A DNA stretch of 64,000 bases. Source: Seminavis robusta (taxonomy: Eukaryota; Bacillariophyta; Bacillariophyceae; Naviculales; Naviculaceae). The DNA lies in the NCBI GenBank assembly GCA_903772945.1, contig CAICTM010000006.1, positions 124,001 through 188,000 of the forward strand, written 5' to 3'. Below are positions 20,661 through 29,908 of the stretch, piece by piece. Position 1 is the stretch's first letter. Each line of letters begins with the position of its first letter. Both the position numbers and the translations under genes were made by a program. The notes below the pieces were generated by a model, which made no database searches, was not told where the DNA came from, and saw nothing but the letters and a program-made list of their open reading frames with translations.

Positions 20661-23600
20661 TCAGAAGTCTGCCAGCCGCGACCGTTTCCCCGCCCAACCA
20701 TTGGATTGGCCATTGGTGCCGCCACCATGTTTGTGGATATTCGGTTGCCCCCCACTGCTGACAAAGCTGTATGGCTGTTGCTGTTGTTGAGGATGATGTT
20801 GATGTTGATTCGGATGAAACTGCCTCGGTTTTGGGCCGTTCTTCGGCGACTGAGCCGATGACGTTGGAGAAAGCCCAGCAGCTGCCATTAGATCCAACTC
20901 GATCGCTTTTTCTTCGAGTGAAAGAACCGTATGTGACTCGGTTTCGAACGCGCTGTTCATACTGATGTTGTTTTCAAGGCTTTTCGAATGCTCTACTTTG
21001 ACCAACGCACTGGTTGCAATGTACTTGGCATTTTGCAAGTCCATTTCCGTCTTTCTCAGTTTCTCCCTGAGGATGCGCATACCTTCAATAGCGTCCTTCT
21101 CGGATTCTTCCTTCTCCTTCAACGCCTCCACAAGAGTGTGGTTTTCCACGTAGGCGTCTTCGAGGCGACTTTGCGTAACTTCGTACCGGCTCTTCAACTC
21201 CACAATCTCTTGGTTGAGTCGGTTTTCGGCTTTGCCGCTAACCATGGAAGCGCCAATATTGTTCGCATTGCCAGAATTCAAGTTGCCATTGTTCATCCGC
21301 GAGAGCTCGTCCAATGCATCATGCAGCTGCGAATTCTCCTGCTCCAGGTGCCTCACCGTTTCTTCAAGTTGTTCCTTTTCTCGGATAATCTTTTCGTCTG
21401 ACTGATTGCTTGAGACAGGAGTATCTTCAGCGCCTTGTGGGCTCTGGTTGTTGGAATGGTTGACGCCATTCGGTGACGCCAGAACAGTGCCCATGCCACT
21501 AATCTCCATTGAAGTTATCTTCCGCCGCAGCATCTTTACTTCCTTGGACATTTCCTTGTTTTCAGCCTCGGCTTCCTCCAGATGATTCTTCAGTGGCTTC
21601 AGCAGACCCAAGGCTTCCTTCAAACTCTTGTTCAAGATTTTTTCAGATTGCAGCTTGTGCTTCAGTTCGTTTTCCGTCTTGGTCAACTGTGTCTCGAGCT
21701 CTTGCGTTCGCTGGGTCATCTCTGCGCTCGGATGTTGCGCTTGCTCCGTGAGCCTTTCAATTTCTCGTGATTTCTCCTCCAACGATGCCTTGAGTGTAGA
21801 CAGTTGCTGCTCGAGGTCTTGAACATGGTCAACGTCGCCCGCGACACCGTCGCCACTATGCTCCTGCACGTCCCGCAATCGCCCTTGCAATTGTTGATTC
21901 ATTGCTTCGACATTCTGATTCTGTTGATTCAGAGAATGAAACCGATTTTGAGCATCTTGCAAGAGAGAACGAAGGGTTTGCTCTTGCGCGCGTTTGGCCT
22001 TGAGATCGGCCCTAGCCTTGCTAAGCGACGACAACTCTTGCGGTTGTTCCAAAGGAGGGCGAATCTTGGCCGCCGCGGCTGCAGCCGCTGCCGCCGTGGG
22101 AGACAATCCCTGCAATGTCTGGCGTGCTTGCGCCAACCCCTTGGCATCTTCCACTTCAATCTGTAAGCGATGAATATCATGATGCAACTGATCGCATTCT
22201 TGCTCTCTTTGTCTCAGATTTTCCTGGCACATGCGCAACTCGTCTTGCATTTCCTTGGCTTCCATCTCGTGATCGGCCCGCAATCGTTCAATCTCTTGCT
22301 GCAAGTCGGCCTTTTGTTGGTTTGCCTTGTCCACCGCATCTTGCAACGGCTTGATCAATGCGACCGCTTCTTGCAGATTCGTTCGAAGTTCGACGCCGGC
22401 TTGATCCCGAGCTTGCAAGTCTGCGTGGTATGCCCTGATTTGTGCTTCTAGTTCCGGCACCTTGTGCTGCCCGTCGTGATGATGGCGGTCACTTGTCATG
22501 CTGGGCATGGTTTCCAAGACACGATGAATGGCATCGAGTAGTTCCGGACTAGTTTGCGGCATGGTGTCATTCTTCTTTTCTTCCCCTCCTTCTTGCGACC
22601 GTTCGAGTAACCATCTGTACAAATGTTGTAGACCTTCTAGCGTATCAAAATCGGCATCACCTTGTTGCAATTGTTGCGCCTGTTGCAAGGCACGCTGTTG
22701 TTGCACCGTTTCTTGGAGCCGTTGATTTTCATGTCGTAATTGTTGCAGTTCGGTCGAGTTGTTGTTGTTATTATTCCCCAGTTCGGCATCGACCGCTTCG
22801 AGTTCTTGCAAGGCTTCATCCAAGCATGTTTGCAGTTCGTTGCGTTCTTCTTCTACTTGTCGTAGTTTGTCCTTTAGTTGCACATTGCTGTTCCCCTCCC
22901 TCAACGATAGTTCGAGCTGTTGTACCTTGTGGGTCCATTCTTCGTCGGCTTGTTTCCACTGTTGGCGACACTGCTCCAAATCTTCCTGCAACACCCCCGC
23001 TTCTTGTTGCAATTCGACAATGGTTCGTTCTTGATCTTGCACTCGTAATTCCCACGTGTACTGTTCGGCTTCCAGTGTATCTTCGAGTTCCTTGCGTACC
23101 ATGTCGGCAGTGAGTATTTGAGCATGCGCTCGATCCAACTGTACTTGCAGTTCTCCCACCGTGCCTTCCTTGGAGAGAGAGTTCATGTTGTCGTGTTTTT
23201 GTTGTTTGAGTGCCTGCAATTGTTGTTTGGCGACTTGCAAATCGGCGTGTTTTTGTCGGGCATCGGTATCGAGTTTTTCGAGTTGTCGTTTGAGTTGTCG
23301 AACACTGGACCGCAACTCCAAAATGGTGGCATCCGATTTGGCGAGATTGGATTTTTCAGCGGCATCTCGTAAGCGTGCTTCTTCGAGTGATTGTCGCAAC
23401 TGTACAATGGTGGCTTCGGGGCCATCTCGTTTGAGACTGAGTGCATCGGCGGGTGTGAGGCAGTTCAAGTCGCGGGGTGCATGTTGTGGTTGTTGTTGTG
23501 AAGTAGGAGTTGTAGCATTCGTCATCGAGTGGTGCTGTTGATGCAAGAGTTGCAAGTGATGCAAATGAGGAGGAGATTGTTGTTGACTGTATTGCGAGGG

Positions 23601-24227
23601 ATAGGTAGCATGGTGCTGTGGAGACTTGTTGTGTTGTGGCTGTCGATTGTTGGGGTATGGTTGTTGCTGCTGCTGTTGTTGTTGGGGATCATCGCTGCTG
23701 TTACTTCTGGGTGAATGATCATTGCTAGATTGAGTGGCAGCCGTACTGATAGACCCGGCATCTCTCTTTTGCTGTTGCGAGTGCTGCTGCTGTTGTTGGT
23801 GATGCAGTGGTTTGGCGGCTGTGGGATGATGTTGGTGTTGGTGTTGCTGTTGATGATGCTGTTGCTGGTGATGTCTATTGAGAACTGCCACTTGTGACTG
23901 GGTGACAGTAGTGGGATGTTGCCTATAGACTGAGACATGGTCATGATGATGATGGAGGTGATTGCTCGTGTTGGTACTGCTGCTCGTGGTCCCCGAAGTG
24001 ACGGGATAACTGGCCACGGAGGAATTGGCTGGACTGTGAGCACTTATAGCATGAGGATTGTTGTTGCTGTGGTTATTGTGGATGCCATTGGGAGTATTAT
24101 TAGTGTTGATGTGGCTGACGTGGTTGGCAGAGGGAGGAGCTGAATTAGCCGAAGGAGGGGACCGATTCTGATTCGTCTTGTGCTTGGTCTTCGTCGGAGT
24201 CTGCGAATACCGAGAGTAGTCTCTCAT
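20661..24227 (-). CDS. Large coiled-coil protein with Gln/His/Asn-rich N-terminus
   Basis: Uninterrupted 1188-residue frame from ATG 24227. The first 250 residues are low complexity: Pro/Ser/Asn at the start, then many His and Gln runs. From about residue 265 to 1120 it is almost entirely heptad-repeat coiled coil rich in Glu, Gln, Leu and Lys, broken by short linkers, for example a run of Ala near the middle and an Asn/Gly-rich stretch near residue 985. The C-terminus is again His/Gln/Pro-rich and ends in RSRLADF. No motor, GRIP or SMC ATPase motif is present. Likely a structural or tethering protein such as a golgin-like or microtubule-associated factor; family not recognised. The codons of the homopolymer tracts alternate CAA/CAG and CAC/CAT, so they are not simple slippage arrays. 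Confidence 0.82.
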   Translation of the reverse strand: MRDYSRYSQTPTKTKHKTNQNRSPPSANSAPPSANHVSHINTNNTPNGIHNNHSNNNPHAISAHSPANSSVASYPVTSGTTSSSTNTSNHLHHHHDHVSVYRQHPTTVTQSQVAVLNRHHQQQHHQQQHQHQHHPTAAKPLHHQQQQQHSQQQKRDAGSISTAATQSSNDHSPRSNSSDDPQQQQQQQQPYPNNRQPQHNKSPQHHATYPSQYSQQQSPPHLHHLQLLHQQHHSMTNATTPTSQQQPQHAPRDLNCLTPADALSLKRDGPEATIVQLRQSLEEARLRDAAEKSNLAKSDATILELRSSVRQLKRQLEKLDTDARQKHADLQVAKQQLQALKQQKHDNMNSLSKEGTVGELQVQLDRAHAQILTADMVRKELEDTLEAEQYTWELRVQDQERTIVELQQEAGVLQEDLEQCRQQWKQADEEWTHKVQQLELSLREGNSNVQLKDKLRQVEEERNELQTCLDEALQELEAVDAELGNNNNNNSTELQQLRHENQRLQETVQQQRALQQAQQLQQGDADFDTLEGLQHLYRWLLERSQEGGEEKKNDTMPQTSPELLDAIHRVLETMPSMTSDRHHHDGQHKVPELEAQIRAYHADLQARDQAGVELRTNLQEAVALIKPLQDAVDKANQQKADLQQEIERLRADHEMEAKEMQDELRMCQENLRQREQECDQLHHDIHRLQIEVEDAKGLAQARQTLQGLSPTAAAAAAAAAKIRPPLEQPQELSSLSKARADLKAKRAQEQTLRSLLQDAQNRFHSLNQQNQNVEAMNQQLQGRLRDVQEHSGDGVAGDVDHVQDLEQQLSTLKASLEEKSREIERLTEQAQHPSAEMTQRTQELETQLTKTENELKHKLQSEKILNKSLKEALGLLKPLKNHLEEAEAENKEMSKEVKMLRRKITSMEISGMGTVLASPNGVNHSNNQSPQGAEDTPVSSNQSDEKIIREKEQLEETVRHLEQENSQLHDALDELSRMNNGNLNSGNANNIGASMVSGKAENRLNQEIVELKSRYEVTQSRLEDAYVENHTLVEALKEKEESEKDAIEGMRILREKLRKTEMDLQNAKYIATSALVKVEHSKSLENNISMNSAFETESHTVLSLEEKAIELDLMAAAGLSPTSSAQSPKNGPKPRQFHPNQHQHHPQQQQQPYSFVSSGGQPNIHKHGGGTNGQSNGWAGKRSRLADF

Positions 24228-25757
24228 CGCCCCACTAGTCTAGTCTAGTCTAGTCTAGTCTAGTCTGCACCACTGCTAGCTAGTACTGTCTGATAGCTGA
24301 GGGTATCAACACTGACATTCAATCACTCGACTCTTTTTCTTCTTCTTCTTCTTGTACTACTTGTTCTAGACTGACTGCTTCGATTCGAGAGGACATGTAG
24401 ACAACAGACACTCTACGAATACACCTTGGAGGTTCTTCGGGAACTGCAGTTACCAGTGGATAGAGAGATGCGTGGGTATATACCGTCCTGCAGATGATTC
24501 TTCTTCCGAACTGACAGATCAATCTAATCGATGCTACCCAACAAAATGATGCTACCGTACCCAATAAATGGACGGCTGCGATGTAATAATGAGGATATCG
24601 GCACTACAAACTACTGCCACAGATCAGATGCTACTCTAGCTAGCTAGCTGGCTAGTCCGTTCTTAATTTTCTCTTGAAAACAGCAACAGACGGAGATGTC
24701 ATGGCCATTCATGCCGTCGATCGAGATTGGTAGAATCGATCGCGAGAGGAGAGGGAAAGGCCGCCCTTTTTTTTTCCGAAGCGCACCTCTTGCTGAGGGA
24801 GTCGCCATCCGAGGTTGCCCAAGAGCACGAACGAGACCGGCCGGATGACAGAAATTTTGAAATACTTAGGCACAACGGCCAATGAAGAATTTTTTTAGCG
24901 ACCGCCTCGGACGAGAGCACTGCGACTGTCACTCAAAGCACGAGCTAGTAATACGCACAGTAGCCCCAACTACTTTTTATTCGTTCAGTGTTCCGAATGC
25001 TGGTAGCTAGCTAGTTTTTAAAGGTAACCCTCGTTACGGTTGGTCCGAGTTACAGTAGTACAGCTGTACTTGTACCGGTAGTCTCTAGCTAGCTAGCTAG
25101 TCCAGGTGAATACGGCAGCTTTTATCATGGCCTACTCCAACCACTCCACCAAAGGAGTACGATGTATGCTGTGGATGCATCGCTCAGGGCTCAGGGCATT
25201 CCACACTCCAATTCGTACCGTACCGGTACAGTGAAGGAGTCCCCACACCTCCCTCGACTCGACTCGACTCGACTCCTGCCCATCATCAACCAACTCTAGC
25301 TATGCATACATGTACTAGCTAGCTAGAGGATCCACATGTCCGACCAAGTTACGTTATTGTCGCACAAGTCAGTTTCCGGAACCCCTACTCCGTGCAAATT
25401 AATGGAGACGGGCAATCTCTGCCGTCAATCGTAGGTTGGTTGGTTGGTTGGTTGTGAAGCAGGTATAGAGCGCTGTCACATGGAAGGTATGAGCTGGCTA
25501 GCTAGAATGTGAATGACGCTCTGGCTGTGGTTGCACTCGATCGAATGTCAACTTTGGTTCCCGTCCCGGTGTTTTGTCGTTCCAATGGATGGGCCTCTTT
25601 TTGTTTGATCTAGCTCGCTAGGTAGGTAGTGACAACTGTAGTGAACGAACCGAGTACCATCCGATCATGTGGATCCCATGTTGTGATTTGATGATTTGAT
25701 TTTGATGATTCGCCCCTATTCATTTCATTCCATTCCATTCCATTCCATTCCATTCAT
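24228..25757. other. Repeat-rich intergenic region
   Basis: 1.5 kb with no supported gene. It holds a (TAGTC)n array at about 24235-24267, TAGCTAGC clusters at 24636-24650, 25005-25014, 25084-25100 and 25316-25325, a (GACTC)n array near 25255-25275, GGTTGGTTGGTTGG near 25435-25452, and a (CATTC)n array at about 25719-25764 next to the receptor gene stop. Confidence 0.6.
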
Positions 25758-27143
25758 TCATTCAATGGCAAAGGCGGACTGTTCATTGTCGGCATCTGTC
25801 GTCACTTCGGGTAGTGGACAAGAATTCTTGGCTGGCGCCAGAGGTCGACTGATGTTGCTGTTGTTGTTGGATCGACTCTTGGTGTTGGTATTGTGCCTGA
25901 CGGTGGACGACATGCCATCGGATTGTCGTGTGGTAAGAATTTGTTTGTAGATCCAAAAGATGGATTGATCCGGTTCGACCCGTCGCCATCGTCGAACCAT
26001 GAGACGCGTGTAAATGAAAAAGTTCAAAAAGCCCTGTACATGCAATGCAATTTAGTTAGAATGGTAATAATAATGACAGTGTCAGCAACAAATAATCATA
26101 GTGAACCAATGACTTGATTGATTGATTGATTGATTGTGATAACAAGTGCATGTACGCTATGTACCGGTACGCACCTGCAATGGGTATAATGCCCAATAGA
26201 ATAGTTGCAAGGCATAAAAGACTGGCAGTAATTTTCTCTCTTGTATTTGCTCTGACGTTTGAAAGAAATGGGAGGAGAAGAGCGCCCCCATCAAGGGCCA
26301 GAAAGCTGTATTGAGGTATGCCAAACTGTAGAGAATGGCCTGTGTTCGTACTTGCACCAATCGATCGTCCGTGGCATTATTGTTGTTGTTGTTGTTTTGG
26401 CTTTGTCTATTTTGATTTTGACTTTGACGGATGGAACTGCTTTGGAATCGATAGGCACTGCTGCGCTGTACCGTGAGTCGGACGGTGTACCAGACACAAA
26501 AGGTGGAAACGAATCCGACCATGGAAAACACAAACAACCAAATGGATCCAAAAAAGACAATATCGACCACCGTTTCTCGATCGGATCGCGTACAGATCAT
26601 ATCGTCGCTTTCACTGCATCCCCAGGGAAATGTGGCGTAAATACAGACATTGTTGATCAAGGGCGATGGATTGATGGATTCCGTGACGGCCGCCACCACA
26701 TTGACGGCCAGTGGGACCAGCACTCCCACGGCATGCGCCACCGCTTCGGGCGCCAGGGTAAAATCTCGTTCTCTCCAATTCCGAACGACCACCAGATAAA
26801 AGTACAAACTGAGGTAGGCATTGTAGAGACATCCCACCAGGATAAATGTCATGAGGAAAAACCCAAAGACAGTGCACGTATCGTAGTTCCCAATGGCACC
26901 GGGGAGACCCAAAAAGGAGGGAATGGCGTATGGCATGAACAGACTTGCAATCGATGAAAACCAATCGGAAACACTCAGCGCCAACATGAGCCGATGCATC
27001 ACCTTGTGGCGTTCGCGGAACGACAGGAAAATCACACAGCTGGAGCCCAGCAGCGACAGAACACTCGAGATGGTCCCCAACACTACCAACACAATGTAAG
27101 GACCATCGTCCATCACTTCAAAGGGAGGTATCGAGGAGGACAT
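25758..27143 (-). CDS. Seven-transmembrane G-protein-coupled-receptor-like protein
   Basis: Two minus-strand exons, 27143-26175 and 26033-25758, joined in phase 0 across a 141-base GT-AG intron, giving 414 residues. Seven hydrophobic helices are visible. Helix 2 contains LMLALSVSDWFSS, helix 3 follows a Cys and has GCLYNAYLSLYFY, and a conserved Cys lies in the second extracellular loop. The third intracellular loop is long and Gln/Asn/Ser-rich. The splice joins ALYPLQ to GFLNFFIYTRL, giving a P-L-Q-G-x-x-N-x-x-I-Y end to helix 7, which resembles the N-P-x-x-Y region of receptors related to cAMP/secretin-like GPCRs. The tail is basic then Ser/Asn-rich. Ligand unknown. The intron lies inside helix 7, so the unspliced frame would lose the motif. 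Confidence 0.82.
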
Positions 27144-28143
27144 GGTAGTATCGATAGTATAATTGTGATCACTATTAGCTGCTAGCTACCGTAGCTGGCT
27201 AGCTAGTAGTATGGTATGTATTTGTTTCTTTTGTGCTGAATGGCATGGGTATCATGCCACCATCATGGTGGTCAAAGAACGTCCCAAGCCAAGGTCGAGT
27301 ATTCATTCCGCAAGGTATCACACATGTACGGTAACACGTGATTTGCACGTGGTTCGGGTGCGAATACCTTGCGGTGCTGGGTGCTGGGTGCTGGGTACCG
27401 GTAGCGTCAGTTATTAGTGCAAGTTGAAGCTTTTTTAATTAAGTCCTTTTATTGGCCTGTATTGAACTGTTTTTTTAAAATAATCCTTTCTATCCACCCT
27501 CTCACCAGTCACGTTTGGGCCAGGGAGCCCAGGTACAATTTACACGCCCGTACTTCCAGACGACCCTCCCTTACACCCAACTTCCAGACCACCCAACACC
27601 CACCCACAGTGCGACTGTACGACTGTACGGGTATTGTTGGCTTCAGTTAATTAAGATTCAATTCGAATTGAAAAGATTGATTGGATTCTTCGACCTAATG
27701 GTATCTAATGGCTAGTAGGGCTATTCGAAGGGTATAAGTATAAATTTTTGTCACTATTTACGTAAAAATGAATATACTTTTCACGTAAAGTTAGGATTGA
27801 CTCAGTCATGCTTCCGATTCGATTCAAAAAAGACAAAATCGAAAAATGAAAAATAATGGAGCATGGAGCATGGAGCAGCAACAAATAAATACAATGGAGC
27901 AGCGCCATGGTGGTGTCCAACGTCCGACGGAGCACAGCACAGCGACAACAGATACGCCATGCTAGGTATCCAACACAATGAGGAGCCTAACTAGGCTCAA
28001 CAGCAAGGAATGGATGAAGCAGCAGTGTTAGTCAAAGCTCTCTATCGGACAACAAACAATTTCTATGGCTACTCACCTCTCAAGAGTCACTTTTGATACC
28101 AATCTTCTTCAACGTCTTCTTTGTCACTCTTCAACGCCAACAG
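27144..28143. other. Intergenic; includes the conserved 3' flank of the armadillo-like gene
   Basis: About 27958-28100 is similar to the reverse complement of 47240-47360: GGCTACTCACC, ACAACAAAC and GTTAGTCAAAG occur in the same order. This is the 3' flank, probably with a 3' intron, shared with the armadillo paralogue. The remainder (27144-27950) has GCTAGCTA motifs, a GGTGCTGGGTGCTGGGTGCTGG triplication near 27372, and AT-rich sequence without genes. Confidence 0.5.
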
Positions 28144-29199
28144 CTACGCCAACCTTTGTTTTTTGGCCGATCGTTTCTTGTCTGAGCGCTTCTTGGCTGA
28201 GCGCTTCTTGGGAGATCGAAGCTTCTTCGCCAAATCGTTTTTCCACTCCTGGATGTCCTCATGGTGGGGATTCTTCTGCGCCGCTGTTTCCACTGCCTCG
28301 AGGGCCCCTTCTTTCTCGAGGTCGGGGTAGAAACACTTGGACTTTGCAATGTTGCAAAGGATCCTGCAAGCGCTATCACACAGGTTGGGATCGGGACTAA
28401 ACCTGCCCATGGCCGTGACAATCATCTTGATGCCTTGCATATCCGCGACAAACCGATGTGTGATGCGTGTAATGGCTTGCTTTTGCTTGCTGCCAATCAC
28501 ACAAATCATATGCTTCACGGCATGCAAAACACACACACAGTTGCCCAGGAACATATTTCGGATGTTTTCTGCAAGGCCAGACAAGTCTGGTACGTAGAGC
28601 CCGTGACGGTCTTGGACTACAGGCGCCGGTGCTCGGAACGCCGCACGAGCCTTTTTCTTCTTGCTCCGGGTCGCAAACCGCACAGGGTTCAAGAGAACCC
28701 CCATGCCACGTCTGATGAGTTCCTGTGAGTTGGAGTTGGAAAAGTTCAGCATGGCATTCACGGTTGCCTCCGCCGCTCCAAGATCCACAAATGTCTTTGC
28801 TTGATCATGTCCTTCATCAAACGACAAATCCACAACGCAACCCAATGCGGCAGTCTGGATGTCCTCGTTATCAGGAAACTTGAACATTGATGCAACCAGC
28901 GTATTGGGAGCGCCCATGTCCAGGCCAGTCTTCCTGTGCTCCTCAAAAGGAAAGAGATCATTCAAACGCTGCAAGGCATGCACAACACACACACGGTTGC
29001 CCAGGAACAAATCCACTTGGATCAATTTGGCAACGTCGGTCAAGACAGGTATGTAGAGGCCGTCTTCGTCTTGGAGTGCAGGTGCTTGGAACGCCGTACG
29101 AGCCTTTTTCTTCTTGCTCCGGGTCGAATGCAGATCTTTTCTCTTTTTCGTCTTGTTCGGGGGCAAGGCGGCACCTGGTGGAGCGGCGTTAGGAGCCAT
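28144..29199 (-). CDS. Armadillo/HEAT-like repeat protein, paralogue A
   Basis: Single-exon 351-residue protein from ATG 29199. A basic Lys-rich head precedes helical repeats: TVNAMLNF, IRRGMGVLLNPV, SACRILCNIAKSK and AVETAAQKNPHHEDIQEWK are armadillo-like helices. The tail is a Lys/Arg/Ser array (SAKKRSDKKRSAKK). A segment is internally duplicated: RSKKKKARTAFQAP with the following 60 residues recurs as RSKKKKARAAFRAP at about residue 180, ending in the FLGN-CVCV-LHA pattern both times. It is clearly related to the gene at 45266-47239 in the repeats and basic tail, and its flanks are duplicated too. Armadillo folds bind protein partners; the basic tail could serve nuclear targeting. Function unknown. 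Confidence 0.75.
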   Translation of the reverse strand: MAPNAAPPGAALPPNKTKKRKDLHSTRSKKKKARTAFQAPALQDEDGLYIPVLTDVAKLIQVDLFLGNRVCVVHALQRLNDLFPFEEHRKTGLDMGAPNTLVASMFKFPDNEDIQTAALGCVVDLSFDEGHDQAKTFVDLGAAEATVNAMLNFSNSNSQELIRRGMGVLLNPVRFATRSKKKKARAAFRAPAPVVQDRHGLYVPDLSGLAENIRNMFLGNCVCVLHAVKHMICVIGSKQKQAITRITHRFVADMQGIKMIVTAMGRFSPDPNLCDSACRILCNIAKSKCFYPDLEKEGALEAVETAAQKNPHHEDIQEWKNDLAKKLRSPKKRSAKKRSDKKRSAKKQRLA

Positions 29200-29908
29200 G
29201 GGCCATGGCTTGTGATGGTATCGAAGGAGTGGGGTTGGCTATTACTGGATTGTGAGTAGTCCGGAAAATGAACAGAGCGATCCCTGAAGGATTTTGGAAT
29301 GACGCGATTTTTGCCTCCGACTAATTTTTAAAATTTGTCAAGGAAAAGGGATTGGCACAGTAATACTGAGACAACAAACATCCAGCTCGTTCAACTGACA
29401 GTAGCTAGCTAAGAAGGAGTGGCACAGTGTTGATACAACAAAATTCCAGCTGGTTCAACTGACAGTACTATTACTCTTCCAGACGACCAACGGGATAGCT
29501 CGCATGCTAGGTACTGGTGGCATGGTCTATTGGCAATGTCTATGGTTGACCTTTGGATTCGATTCCCCTGTGATTGCATTTCAGGTCCTTTCATTTGGCT
29601 CTGCCTTTGAGCATTCCCGTGGCTCTTCGCCGTTTGGCTTGAATTCCCAGCTACGGGTCACACAGTGAACGTTTTAACACATACAGTACATGTGACTTAC
29701 TTTTATTAATAATAAAAGAAACTACTGTTGAAACATCCCATCCAGCGTTGTCAGTTGGTGGTGGTGGGGTGGGCAAATTGGACGAAGGTAGGGGGGTGCA
29801 CGGTTCATGTTGTGGAAGGGATGCAGGCGCAAAGGAACAATCCAAAGCAAGTCACGTGTTGAGACTGTAGGTTGCTTGGATGATGACCCCTTATTACCAG
29901 TACTTACT
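29200..29908. other. Intergenic with promoter segment shared with the second armadillo locus
   Basis: About 29270-29475 contains blocks found again, inverted, at 44262-44400 and 45068-45225, including GCGATTTTTGCCTCCGACTA (29304-29323), GACAGTAGCTAGCTA and GGAGTGGCACA. As it lies directly upstream of paralogue A it probably holds its promoter. The rest shows no gene. Confidence 0.6.

Noticed and set aside
23522-24043. 173-codon minus-strand frame in the head of the coiled-coil gene
   Set aside because: Alternate frame of the same CAA/CAC repeats.
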